64,000 nucleotides of DNA. Source: Emydura subglobosa (Eukaryota > Chordata > Testudines > Chelidae). The position numbers were made by a program, and so were the translations under genes. A model generated the notes under the pieces. It made no database searches. It was not told the origin of the DNA and was given only the letters and a program-made list of their open reading frames with translations. The DNA is taken from NCBI GenBank assembly GCA_007922225.1, contig ML679966.1, forward strand, positions 51,609,583 to 51,673,582, given 5' to 3'. This document shows, in pieces, positions 49,116 through 61,793 of this stretch; positions within the stretch are counted from its first letter, which is position 1; the number at the start of each line of letters is the position of its first letter.

Positions 49116-50806
49116 AGTTCCTTAAAAATATTAACTCAAACTCAAACTGATCTACTATGAATGTCAGTCCATCTTTCTGCTCCCACAAAGGCAGAGTGTA
49201 AAGAAGAGCTGAAAGTGCATGAGGTTTGAGTTATAAACATTTTACAGCCTTGTTTTAACAAGATTTCTTTAAATGTTTTTTCCTAGCATGGAGCCCACAG
49301 TGGATAAACCTTCGAGTTACACTTTGAATTGGTGTAAAAGATTCATGACAAAATCATGCCATGCAGTCGAACCACAATGAGAAATCTAACCACAAGGTAT
49401 GGGGTATTAAAAAGAAATTTACAGAAATAATCCTTTAAGTGAAAACTGTATGTGAACATGGATCTTGGTTCTTCTTAATTTACAATATATTTATTTGAGC
49501 AATGGATATAATTTGTCAGGGTTGTTCTCTGTGAAAATATCAACTTTGAAAATTAAAGAAAATTCCATGCAAAATTTTGCACACTATCCACAAATTGAGA
49601 ACCCACATTTAGGCCTCTTTTTGTGTGAAGTATGTTTGAAACTAAAAAGCTCTTTTTTTAAGAAAAGATACAATCTTCCTCATCTTGTTAGAAAGAAAAA
49701 CTGTTAGATTCTGCTTTAAAAGTTGACAAGATCAAAAAAGCCAGCAAAGAGATTCTGTATATGCGTTCTTCATAGCCCCAGACTCTCAGAAGCCTGGGAA
49801 GTTGCCCTTCTTTGTTCGAGTAAAAATCCAATTATTTAACATTACGGAAAAGGACTCCATAGTTCAAATAGGAGGCACAAATGAGGGTCAAGAGTATCTT
49901 CTCTATTCCTCCAGGAGTACATCGAGCTGCAATTTTAAAGGCCAATGTTCTGCCTCAGTATACATCTTGTTTTTTAAACAGAAATAAAGCTCTTCTAGCT
50001 AACGAAGGAGTCTATAGTTATAACAAGTGATAATTTGCACCAAACTGACATCTCATTTGAGATTAAACTTCTACCTTCAAATGAAAAGCAACATCAGCTA
50101 TATATCCTCTAGGTTACCTATATAGGTTGAACAGTACACCACCTTACAAGTCCTAAGGAATAACGATCGTTCAATAAATTCCATCAATATTTTCAAGCAA
50201 ATGCACTACAAATATTCAGCGATAGTAGTTCAATAGAATTAATATCCAGTTACATCATCTACCCTCTTTGTAGACAGAAAATGAATAATCCAAAGAACTC
50301 TCTTTGTTGTCCGAGGCCTACTTTTGCTTTGTTTACTATGGCTCAGTACAGTTTCATAAACAATGCTTACGCACACAGAAACACTTTGAAACCCTCTGTT
50401 AAAGATGGCTATATGCACAGCTCTCTGCTTTTGTCCCATGAACATGCTTCAGGAGTGGATTAGCATCTTATGACTTTTCTCAACTCCCAAGGACTCCATA
50501 CTTAGTGTTCTTCTCCTTCACTCCTCTAAAATGTTCAAAGATAAATTATTATAACAGGTCCAATCAACATGGAGAGTTTATTATTGGAGTCATGTTGTTA
50601 ATTATTCTTTTTTTTTTTTTAAATTCCTAATACTACAAATGTAATAAATTATGAATTTATCCATCAGATAAATACGTGGACCTGATTCTGAGCTATGCCT
50701 TTCAGGAGGTGCACTTGTATGTAAATGTGGCTTTTCACCCCAGAATTCTTGGCTGCTCTAGGACCAGGCACGTCCGCTGCCCATGTCTGTCAATGAGCTT
50801 CTCCAT

Positions 50807-50930
50807 AGACCAAAAGACTATGAGCCTGAAGTGCTCCAGCCACACTGGCATACTCCTTGCTACTTCTTAGACCGAAAGAACATGAGCGCAAAGTGATCCA
50901 GCCACACCCCCTGCTACTTCTGGCATATCC
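50807..50930 (+). repeat. Two-copy tandem duplication, about 62-base unit
   Basis: The unit begins AGACCAAAAGACTATGAGCC at 50807 and again as AGACCGAAAGAACATGAGCG at 50869. GTGCTCCAGCCACAC and GTGATCCAGCCACAC follow at matching places, as does CTTGCTACTTCT. The copies have diverged, so the duplication is not recent. Confidence 0.8.
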
Positions 50931-51958
50931 CTGTGCTGCAGACAGGCCAGAGTAGGGTTGCTTAAGATAGCCCTACATGATCCCAATGCTGGAGGTTTAA
51001 GATTGCTTGGAGGATGGAATTTGGCCCTATTGTTTGTCAGTTTACTGTCCATCCTAGATACTCTACTAAAATAAATTCTCTGGAAGACAAACATAAAAGA
51101 TTTGAAAAAATAGAAATACATCCCCTTCTCCAGCCCCCACTTCCCCTTTTTTTTTCCAGACCTAGCATCTCATTGCAAGCCAAGACTTTGTTTGTGTGAC
51201 AGTGAATATTATAGGGTGAAAATGTGTGAAGTCTGTACTTAGTTGACCAAAGCAGAACGATGACAAGGGTTTTATTTGTTCCCCCCAGATCATCTTGAAT
51301 AATGAAGATTTTTTACAAGTAGTCACATAGTTACAATAACCTGCTCCTTTTCTTTAGATAAATCCTTTTAAATGCCGCTGCTTGGCAAACACTTTTGGAG
51401 GGAATCAGCTTCTCCTTCAGGCTCCTTTGAACGTGCACATAGTGATACTGACTCAAGCAGACAGGGGCCTTACACTTTGCTAAGCGGATGAGACACACAA
51501 TTAATGATATGGCCTGTGCTCTGTCATGGAGCAGAGGATGTGACTGAATATTATTCCTTTGATCCACCCATCAGTAGTATTGTCAGCAAGTGCACCCACA
51601 CTCCCCTTATATACATTCACTGCCCTAATCCAAGCTTCAGGGGAATGGGCATAAAAAGGTAATTTTAATATTTCATTTACTCTAGCCTTTGGGAATTAAT
51701 AGGGAAGTCTGAAGCAATTACATGGTGGCAGAGATGAAGACCAAAGCCTATGTAGCTTCATGTCTTTGCTACATAAAGCAGGTCACTCAGTTACCAGTGG
51801 ACAGTAATTTCCAGAGAATGCTATAATTAGGTTGTGAAAAGCAGCAAACATGATGAACTGAAGAGGCAGATATGTCGCCAAAAGTAATTTGGGCTCCTGA
51901 AATGTGCTCTTAGCCTCATCCTTGCTATTTATTAAATCTCTATAATATACTATGTTAC

Positions 51959-52026
51959 ACTATAATGGAGGGTAATGGGGAAGCAGGCATATACTATTAT
52001 AGAAGGTAATGGGGAGGCAGGCACTT
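51959..52026 (+). repeat. Two-copy tandem duplication, 34-base unit
   Basis: ACTATAATGGAGGGTAATGG with GGAAGCAGGCATAT is followed at 51993 by ACTATTATAGAAGGTAATGG with GGAGGCAGGCACTT. The copies are colinear with a handful of substitutions. Confidence 0.8.
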
Positions 52027-52849
52027 AACTATAATGAAATTAGATTCCTCCTTGCCTGCACCAGAGGCACAATGACATTTTCTTGTAAAAGCTGTGAAAG
52101 CAGTTTCTCAAAAATGGAATTGACAGAAAAACACTGGAATCCACTTCACAGTAAAGGATGAAGGAGCTGAAAGCTGATGAGACTGAGCACTTCGTTGTCC
52201 CACAGTAGTGTCTGCTTTTAATTTGATGTTGTTGTAAAGATGGGCAGGCATTGCTGTGGAAACCAAAGGAAATGAAACTTCCTTTTTATCACTCCACTAA
52301 AAGGGGGATTGTTTTCTCATTCCAGTGAATCAAAGGGGAAAAAAACCCCACATACCTCCATGATAATACAAATAAAATGAAAGCCAGGTACAAGGACATC
52401 TCTTTACACTTGCATAGGTTCATTTGCCCTATATTAAGAACCCAGGATAATTTTTCTTACCAACATTACATGTTAGAGATAGCATCCATATTGTGATCTA
52501 TGAAATAAGAATACCTCTGAGGGTTTTAACTTCAGGATTTTGAGATACTGCTGAGAGGTTTCCATTACCTTATCTTGTCCCTTCACTTAAATAATTATAT
52601 GAAATATCTGACTTTTGGAATTCAGATGTGAATTTGTCATTCCCTATAATATACAGTAACTGTCAATAAAACATTCTAATGGCAAAAGAAAACTTAGACA
52701 ACGGTTACCATTAGAAAGTGAACATTTGCCAGCTGTTTCCACAGAATAGTACCTCAAATACCACAACTATCTCTTATTCTAAGTGTAGGGAAATACACAA
52801 TGCAGAGATAGAATTGCTATTTTATTGGTGACTGTTCACTTTTTAAATG

Positions 52850-53990
52850 TGATTGTGATGCTGTCTCACAGGTTGCCAAAAGGTTGCTAATTCACTCACA
52901 TGCTAATAGAAATCAAAAGAATGTTAAAAGGTCATGGTGTGTTCAAACCAATTCACTTGTAAAATGTAACTGTATTGTTAAACTCGGTTATATCTTGTTG
53001 TTTACTTGCATGCCCTGTAGTAAATAACCCTAGATCAAAAGGTGTGTTAGTATGAGAATGAGAATTTACTTAGTGTGCAGAACTTCATGAATACTAATGA
53101 AGGATACTTGTATTGTTCCCACTTATCCACCCCCTATTGTAATGAATGGCCAACAATTATATTATGTACATCACTGCAACTGGATTACTTGGGTATGCAT
53201 AGGAAATAGAATGTTAACTTCAAATCAAGGGTTGTTCGTGTTCAACAATGGACATTCACAGCTCAATTGGCTGCTTATATGCATCAAAACCCATGGGGGT
53301 GGAGACACCTGTCAGCTTGTTTGCTGTGAGCAACATCTATAAATAGTGGTTTAAGGAAATAATCTTTCATCTCTGAACTGCTTGGATTCTGATAGGGGGA
53401 ACTCTAAGTGGTTGGTCAGAGATCCCCAAAGCCATTTTGGGAAGCCTGAGAGACTTATGGAAAACTGGCAGATTACTACATCGCTGCTTTCATTTTGGAA
53501 TTACAAAATTTAATTCACATGTAATGTATTTTATCTGCTTTAACCTGTCAATAAATAATTTCTTTTTCTTAGCTAATAAATCTTTAGTTTAGCCACTTGC
53601 TTTAGTAAGCTATCAGCATGGTCTTTTGTGAGATCTGGATGATACCTTGACTTGGGGTAAGTGACTGGCCCTTTGGGGCTGGAAGACTCTAATGTGAGGT
53701 GATTTTTTTATTTTAATAAACTGGACTTTGTGATAAAAGGTTGTCTGGATGGTAATATAGGCTGGAATATCTAAGGGGACTGGCTGTGGCTCTATGATAA
53801 GATAGTATAATGATCCAGGAGCACATATTTATTACTGGTTTGGTTAAATCTAATTACAGAGTATACCACCAGTTTGGGTGCATCTACCCTATTTTCTGAC
53901 AGTCTGACCTGAGATTGACACTCTCAATGGTGACCCATTCTAGGACACTGTAAAAGTGACTGCTATAGAGCTAACATTAAGAATACAGTA
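52850..53990 (+). repeat. Second copy of the repeat split by Harbinger
   Basis: From about 53540 to 53970 this shares ordered blocks with 7640-8040: CTAATAAATCTTTAG, TGGGGTAAGTGACTGGCCC, TTTGGGGCTGG, GGTTGTCTGGATGG, AAATCTAATTACAGA, ACCACCAGTTTGGG and CACTGTAAAAGTG. Upstream text to about 52850 has no clear counterpart before Harbinger, so the left boundary is uncertain. No protein is encoded. A decayed LTR-type element is a possibility only. Confidence 0.65.
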
Positions 53991-54049
53991 ATTCTGGTTC
54001 CAAACGATCGTAGAAAGTTGGAGTTAGGCCTTCAGAGTGTATATGCACG

Positions 54050-54135
54050 CACACTATATTTTTTATATATCTATATTATATATTGCAATTGCTATATATA
54101 TAAATATATATTTTATTATGTATATATTGCAATTG
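54050..54135. repeat. TA-rich low-complexity tract
   Basis: Runs of TATATA contain two copies of ATATATTGCAATTG (about 54078 and 54122). It lies just upstream of the GC-rich island, giving an abrupt composition change. Confidence 0.85.
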
Positions 54136-54279
54136 AAGCTACATAGTCGTGTGTTAGTTCAAGTGTCTTATCAGATGGTAGACGCTAACATAGCAAAGTA
54201 AAGTTAGCAGAGTTATGCTATGGATCTGGCCATTGTTGTACTGGCACTAAAAATCAGCCCTGGCATTTAAAGCACACGG

Positions 54280-54680
54280 GCCAGGGCGCCGCTGGGCCCA
54301 CGTTAAGGGAGAGGGGCAGGGGAAGGGGCAGGGCCGGGAGGGGAAGCGGAGTGGCCGCTGAGCTTCTACCAAGGTGCTACTGGGCCCATGGGGTGGGAGG
54401 GGCCGGGGGGGAAGCGGCTGCCACGCTCTGGTCAGGGTGCTGCTGGGCCCTGGGGGGAGCGGGTGCTGCACTCCAGCCAGGGCGCCATCGCTGGGCCCAC
54501 GTGGTGGGACATGGGAGAAAGGCGGGGCCGAGTGGGGGAGCGGAGTGGCCGCCGTGCTCTGGCCAGGGTGCTGCTGGGCCCACATGGTGAAAGGGGTGGC
54601 GGGAAGGGGCAGGTTTGGGAGTGGCTGCTGTGCTCAGCCAGGCCCAGCTGGAGGGCCTGGTGAAAGGCTTCTGCAGCAGG
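54280..54680 (+). repeat. GC-rich degenerate minisatellite
   Basis: About five imperfect units of 45-90 bases each start near CCAGGGYGCYGCTGGGCCC (54284, 54369, 54430, 54476 and 54562) and run through GGGGAAGCGGAGTGGCCG-type text to a GCTCTGG end. The large overlapping open frames on both strands arise from this GC-rich composition and have no protein signature. The block may be the interior of a larger repeat whose edges include AAAAATCAGCCCTGGC and CTGGCATTTGCC. Confidence 0.7.
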
Positions 54681-56599
54681 CCGACCAGCCCACCAGCCCT
54701 TCAGTACACTGGCCCCTCTGGCATTTGCCAAAACTGTCAGATGGCCAGTCCACTCGTGGATCTGGTCCTTGAAGACTAGTGATAATGATGAGGAGTTTGC
54801 AATAATTTTATGGCATGCTTGGTAACTCTTGCACAGGCTCCTATGAAAATGAACTGAAATGAAGCATATCAGCCTAAGAACTGAAAAGAGTAGCGCCTAT
54901 ACACAGTATCATAACTGCCCTATATGTCGTGGAATATCTACAACACATCCATAGTGAAATCTCTGCAAGGAATGTTGGGAACCATAAACAATTATTAACA
55001 AACCATGCTACAGAATTATTATAGCTCATTAAACCTTAATACTCAATGTGCGTTGCTGTGTAAGAGCACAATATAATGCTATAGAAAGTCAGTAGTATTT
55101 GCAAAAAATCTTTTTTGTGATTTATCTAGACAAATAATATATAGCTAAAATAAATATAGATTTCTTTTAGCAAATGTTTGAAGAACAGAGAAAATTGTGG
55201 GCAACCTGTTTCCTGACTCATTTCCAACAAATCCATTAGTGAAAGCCTCATTACCTGGGACATTTAAAAGTAGACTTAAAAAAATACTGACAAACATCCT
55301 GTACAGAACAATCCAGCACTGGCAGGACGATGGACTGGATGATAATAGGTCTTTTAAAACTGACTTATAAGGTTCTATAACTATCCGGAGACACAAAAAA
55401 TAAGAACAAGATTGTATAGAAAAATGATTATATAGAAAAAAATTGGCCAAGAAAACTCGTTTCCAACACTGTCGGAACTGGCTGTTCAGCCACCAGTTCA
55501 ACTACAGGTCACGCTCCAGGTCTCCTCGACCATGGTGAAATCCTACATTATGACTGAGTGGCCCTCAATTTGACTACATAATTGTTGAAAGGGGTAGGGT
55601 TCCGTAAGGAAGGGATACTCAGAAGCAGCTGTTAAGATTTATTATTATTTTATGGAGAACCCCAACTGCGCTAGGTGTCTCTAACAAGGCTTTTGGCACC
55701 ATAAAGAAATCTTTCTGACATTGGTGCAAAGATAGTAGTAACAGCTCTTGTATAGTCCAGGGACCAAATTTAGAGCTACACACACTTAAAGTCTGAATGT
55801 AACTCCTGTCCTCTCTAAAGCTTAAGACTTAATACAAGGCTTCAATCTGAGCCTCAGTCACCTCAAAGTATAGGTTTGGTACACAGCCATCACACAGTAT
55901 AAATGCAGGATGTACAAATTGGCTTCACATCTCATATAGTTTGATTTTTCCAGTCAGTCAAATTGCTCAGGCTACCTGAAACAATGATCACGGAACCTCA
56001 GTTTAGTTCTCCAGGCACTCACACCACCATTTTCACCTCTCAGCACCATATTCTTAGTGTTTCTATTGCTCAAAGTGTAGTAGGTTTTTTAGTGACAACT
56101 GCACAGGTCAGAAGGTGTTGGAGTTAGGGACTGTTAACTGAGGAAAAACTGTATCTTCCAAACAGACAAAGGCCTTCTTCAGGATCCTAAAGGACTTCAT
56201 CCCTAAGGTGAACACTAAGTTCCAGGAACTCATTCTTCCCTTGTTATATCCCAATCCAAAATCCCTATGGAGTGGCAGTGATACAAGCGGATCTTTTTAA
56301 CTTCTGGATTTTTGGAGGGAAGTTCCACCTTTCTTCACTTTCACTACTTTTCTGAGGGCTGCAGATACCTCTTGCTTTTTTTGATCAGCCGTTGGAGTTT
56401 GGGTATTTTTTCTTGCCTCTGGAGATATTTATCTTTGTTTGGACAGGAGGCAGCTGGCTGAGAGACTCAGTTTCTCTCTTCGTTGATTGGGCAATACAGC
56501 AGGAAGTGAGTGTAGTAAACAGATTACGCTCCCCTACTCCTATTCAGGAATTTCAATACCTCGGGGCTGAGTGGGTGGGTTTGTTGCAATAGTGAGAAA

Positions 56600-56762
56600 G
56601 AGAATAAGAGCTCTAAGAGGTTTTCAGTAAGCGAAAAATGTCAACCATTTTGAAAATAATTTTGGGGAAAAGACAGAAAATGGTAAATTTGAACACTTAT
56701 TAAAACCTATAACATTTTATATTTTTTCACAAAATTAAATTTTTATTTTTGACCAGCTCTAG
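56600..56762. repeat. A/T-rich MITE-like repeat ending in GACCAGCTCTA
   Basis: The interior is A/T-rich with ATTTTGAAAATAATTTTGGG and AAAATTAAATTTTTATTTTT, ending TTGACCAGCTCTA. It resembles 26230-26396 in ending and composition. The left boundary is approximate. Confidence 0.45.
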
Positions 56763-59344
56763 TATCCATTAGTAAATATTGCCTGATTATTTTTTAATTT
56801 TCTGCTTTCTTGTTGTTTCCAAAATGTTTCACACATTGCTCACTAGTAAGACTTTTTCGATCACATGGTATTGATTTTGCTCCCTGATTAGCTCATTGAA
56901 GCTTATTAAGTAAGAGAGCACAATGTTGAATGCTAAAAATGCATGTCTGGTACAAATTCATGAAGTTTTTGGAATTAGCAGACATTTTCAAGAGTGCTTG
57001 GCGGATGTCCGAATACTGCAAAGAACAAATGGCACGACCCTACAATTAGCAGCAAATTGAATTTAAGTAATTTATTCATGAACATATTTGCAAAGCGTTT
57101 ATTTCAATATTCAACCAGCTATATATATTTTTTCAAGAAAACAAAATCAATGGAGGATTTAAAAAAAATCATATGCACACAAAACTAAATGCAATGAAAC
57201 ACACTGAAATGTGAAAGACAAAAGATAGGTCAAATGTTGAGATAAGCTTTGACAGCATCCCTTTAAAATCTTTTCTAGGGTTGTGAAGTTATAAACAAAA
57301 AGCTCTTAAAATTAAATAAAAAAATCAAATAAGACTCCCCCCCCCCAAAATTCCCAACACCCTGAATGTGTTCAGTAGCTACTTTTTTTCCCTCAGAGCT
57401 GTAATTTACAAGGCAACCTCATGGCATTGCTGTAATTATAGAAGATGCTGTTCCATTAAGAACAATTTTGGGAGAAAGCAGAAATGAAAATAACCTAGGA
57501 AGAAACAACTTTTTTTTTGCTTAATCTCTCATTGGAGGCAGAAAAGCAATACAGTCAAAACAAAGTTGTCTTTTGGGGTCAACTGAAGTGGACTCTTGAC
57601 AAGGCCATTCAATCACTTATGGATGCACCTATCCTGGAAAACCAGACCTCCCTTGGCAGTAAGATACAATTGCTTCGCAATGAGTGAGAGAGAGAAAGAA
57701 AGCCTGAGTGCATTTCCTTAGAAAAAGAATGAGCCTAGCAGAGGTCAGCATTCTATCTCTGTCTGTTCTGTTCCCAGAACACAGACAACAATTTCAAGCA
57801 AATCTGACACAGCATGCTCTGTATTAATGATTTGCTTCCCTTGCACAACACCCTTTCTGAACTCCTACCCTTTAGATACCCTTCTCTTAGTCTGGGAATG
57901 GTTCACATACCTGCATTTCCCAAGGTGACAACTCAACAGTCGAACTCCCTGTTTAGAAAAAGATATGAAATAACCTCCCTCTCCCTCTGTCATAATTGAA
58001 AAATTCACCTTGAGGCTTGATTTCACTTCCTGCCGGACTTGATAGATTAGAAAGCAATGAACCAAAGGGTGCACCTCCTGTATAGGTTCAGTTGCAGAGG
58101 AGAATGCTATGGGATAAGATGCCAGTAAATGTGGAATACATTGTTATCTGCCATAGAAACTTCTTCTGAAGTAACTATTGAAGAACAATGAAGGAACAGT
58201 GAAAACTGGCATCCTATTTTGGCTCCCCTAATCTCAGGAACACTGCAAGCACAAGGTAAATGCCACTAGAGGTCCAGTCGTACAATAGTAGAAAGCTGAT
58301 AGGCTGCAGCAGCAAATCTGTAGCTTGTGTGTGAGCTCATGAAAATTATTATTTGTTATGTGCACCAACAATATGCTGTACAAAACTCCAGAATAAACAA
58401 ATGCAACACCCAGAAACTCCTGCTGCCATGAACACTGGCATCCCCACAACAAACATTACACAAATTAACTTATAATCTTCAAGTAGGTTGCTCTCCAAAG
58501 CTGTTCAGATTGAAGTTCACCACACACTGTTGATGTGTTCACGTGTATGTATGTATGCATCCAGACAAAAGAAATATACTGCAATGCATAGGAATCATAT
58601 GCTTGACAAATAATGTATGTGAAAAAGAAGCTTGTGTTTTTTAGGAGTAACAGTGTCAATTTCTTTCATCCTCCCCACCCCTCTTTTCTGTATAAATAAC
58701 TTATTCTTAGTTTTGTAAGAACAGAAAAGTGGTTTATTGATGAAGCATAAACAAAGTTTACTCTAGGTGGACATTAATGTAATATCTTTCTAATGTAATA
58801 TATTTTACTAGATAAAAAGTAATTATTCACTTTATTGTAGTACTTTTTGGATAAAGAAATAATATACTTAGGAAGATCACAGCTAAACTTGGCAATTCAA
58901 AGGATTATTTAAATGTAGTTTCCCACACATTAGCCTGGAAAACATTTTGCTTAATATTCTAGAATAGAATTTTAATTCTTAATCTTAAAAATAACATTTT
59001 AAAATAAAATGTTTCAAATTATGGCCATTTTGGTAGGCTGACTGCAACACAGAAGGTGTAATTGCTATGCTGGTTTTTTTGCCCCTAGGAGACGTACATT
59101 TGAGTGATTAAGTGATTCAGGAAGATTCCTCCTCCACATATCAGCTACTGAATTATGTTTCTTGATTGTGTTAGAGAGTTTAACAAATTGTTAAAGACTG
59201 TTCTTTATTCAGGAAAAGGCAGTTTTCTTAATACACCAAACTGAAGCCCAATGTGAAAGGATCACAGCATTAAATAAATCAAACTCTCAGGGTAAATTTT
59301 CAAAATCCTGCACACAAGGGCAGGATTGGTACTTACATTTATAC

Positions 59345-59959
59345 TAGGGATGCAAAAGGTTAACCTTTTAAACGGTAACCAGCTGTTGAAATATTTTAAA
59401 CAGCTGATTACCGTTTAAACTGGGGGGAAGGGAGTGGCAGCTGGACAGCTCTCGCTGGTGGGGAGCACAAGCCCAGCACCGGGTAGACGCAACTGGGCTC
59501 GGCTCCCTACGAGCGGGGGGAGGCGTGGAACCCAGCGCTTGGGGGGGGCGAACCACAGCTGGGCTCAGCTCCCTGAGCACGGGGGCGGAGGGGGAGAAGA
59601 GCTGGGGGAGCAGGGCTGCCCACGAGCAGGGGGAGGCACAGATCCCAGCGGGGGGGAGGCGAGCTGCGAAGGGGAGGCATGCCATATCTGGGCTTAGCTC
59701 CCCCAGTGGTGGGGTAGCTGCAGCTGGCCTCGGCTCCCCACGAGTGGGAGGGAGGCGTAAACGAGAGTGGGGGGGAGAAGCTGCTGCTGGGCTCGGCTCA
59801 GCTCCCCGTGAGTGAGAGCTGCCCAGCTACCACCGCAGCTAGGCAGCTCTCACTTGGCAGTGAGGAGTGAACCCAGCATATCTCTCCCCCTCCCCACCCC
59901 CGTTCTATTTTTAGAATGTTTAAAGGGATTTTTAATTAAACTAATTTTTACATCCCCTA
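59345..59959. mobile_element. hAT-type non-autonomous element with perfect 8-base target duplication
   Basis: ATTTATAC flanks both ends exactly (59337-59344 and 59960-59967), and 8-base duplications are the hAT signature. The left end is TAGGGATGCAAAAGG and the inverted right end TAGGGGATGTAAAAA, an imperfect terminal repeat. Just inside the left end, TTTTAAACGGTAACCAGCTG pairs with CAGCTGATTACCGTTTAAA to form a hairpin. The 59420-59830 interior is a GC-rich degenerate repeat of GGGCTCGGCTCCC and CGAGCGGGGGGAGGCG-like text, which creates overlapping false open frames. No transposase is encoded, so it would depend on a related autonomous element. Confidence 0.85.
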
Positions 59960-61067
59960 ATTTATACCAACATATCAAATTTTATCTTTTGACCAGCCTC
60001 TGTTCGGTCAAGCCCACACCAAGAACATGTTTTGGGATATTATCAATCAAAGTTTTTATATTGCTAGTTCCTCCTCTTTCTCTTCTCCTCTCCCCCATCA
60101 CCCCCCAAAAAGAGAAAAAATATTCAGGATAATGTAGCAGAAGCCTCTTTTCCTTACTGAGGAGCCTCCTAAAATAAGTATCCGTCATCCTAACCCGTTC
60201 CCCATGGAAATGCTAAAGCATTTCTAGGGCTGGATCCAGAGAGTAGCTTCCCCACAATAGGACCATTACCAAGAAGCATAAACAGTATGTTAGAAACCCT
60301 ACTGCTGCCTAACTCTCTGCAGAACCTAAGAAATTTAGAGCATCCCCTTATGCCTTCTATAGAAGTTAGTGCAGATTGTTGATTCTGCTGGGGCTGCTAT
60401 AGAGTTTATGATCATTATGGCAGTTAATGGGAAGCTTGTAAACTCCACATCAGGTTCTCCTTACAACACACCTCTGCAAGACTTTAAGACATTTTTATGC
60501 ATTCCTTTCATACAACTGCTGCAAATGAACCTCACTCCATCTCCACCGCACAGCTGTTCCAAGAGGACACTGTACTCTAAAATGAAGAACATACACTATA
60601 TGTAGAGTTTACAGATTCTGAATTAACCACTATGGGACTGTAAATTCTACAGGGATGGGGATTGAGGAAGATTGGAACTTCTAAGTTCTGTCCCGGTTCC
60701 TTGGGAACTTACATTCCATACACAGATCAGTGAAGAGACTGTGATCTCTGCAGGTGTTAGGATGCAAATACTGGGACATAAACAGTCAGAAAATCAAGGT
60801 CTCATGAACAACTGTGTCAATTATGTGACACTGCCATCTTGATAAAAAAACATCAGATTTCCCCTTTGAACAATATTAGGAAAATGGTAACCATATTTCT
60901 TAACTGCAGCTTGATTGAATAATTTATGTAGTATGTCTAAGATTCTGTGAAGTCAGCAGTGATCACCCTGTTTCCCACTTACCTGAAAACCGAGATGCCT
61001 TTTATGCAGCTGCTGCACTGACTTCTAAAACCTGAAATCATATTCCACAAAAAGGTTCTATACTCTT

Positions 61068-61118
61068 ATAAGTATTATAGTAGCACCCAAGGGCCTCATT
61101 GAGGATTAGGGCCTATTA
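61068..61118 (-). repeat. SINE tail fragment
   Basis: AGTATTATAGTAGCACCCAA and GGGCCTCATTGAGGATTAGG are antisense to the LINE-like tail of the SINE at 35968-36233 (GTTAGGGTCTCTAGATGCTACTGT in that copy). Only about 50 bases survive. Confidence 0.5.
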
Positions 61119-61726
61119 CTCTAGATTATATACATGCTTCCTGGCCTTAAAAAGCAACAGACAAAGGAAAAGACAGGAGTGGCTTCCACAATCAAAAAAA
61201 GATATAGCGCCCCTCCACCAATGACAAACACCCACCAGAGTAAGGAACACCCTTCCTTCTGTGTTATGAAGCACACCACATTAGCTCCTCCAAATGGATA
61301 TCAGAAGACAAATTCCACAAATATGAATAATGCTCAATCACCACTGTTCATCCTTGAACGTCAGTGAATGCTGCCAAATACCAGAGCACCTACAGTTAAA
61401 ATCTTATCCACCCCAAAGGCTGAAGAGTGCAAGATCTGATGAAACATTATGAACACCCATTGGCTGCTACCATTAACATACTCTCTCTTATACACTTCCT
61501 TTCTCTCACTGCCCCTGCAAATCACTAAGGTTCTCTGATGCTCTGTACTGGATGAAGTAGGAAGGAAACTAGCACATCATTGGAAGGAAACATGATTCAA
61601 ACCAGATTACTTCCAACACAATGATTTCCTGAGACCCTATTGAATAATTCAATGATCACCTTACAACAGACACAGTGAATGTGGAATCCTGCAGCATTCA
61701 CTGTGTACCTTATGAGATGTGCAGTC

Positions 61727-61793
61727 AGGACCTGTTCAAAGCCCACTGAAATCAATGCAAGTCTTTATATTGACTTCAGTGTACTTTGGGTTA
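61727..61793. repeat. Short palindromic foldback repeat
   Basis: CCCACTGAAATCAATGCAAG mirrors TTGACTTCAGTGTACTTTGG around a TCTTTATA centre. It is a diverged member of the family at 901-960 and 33751-33822. Confidence 0.6.

Noticed and set aside
54247..54772. Several overlapping frames on both strands
   Set aside because: They arise from a GC-rich tandem repeat; Gly/Ala/Pro-rich translations in every frame are the expected artefact.
59368..59815. Overlapping frames on both strands within the hAT-type element
   Set aside because: GC-rich degenerate repeats inside a non-autonomous transposon; no transposase motif.
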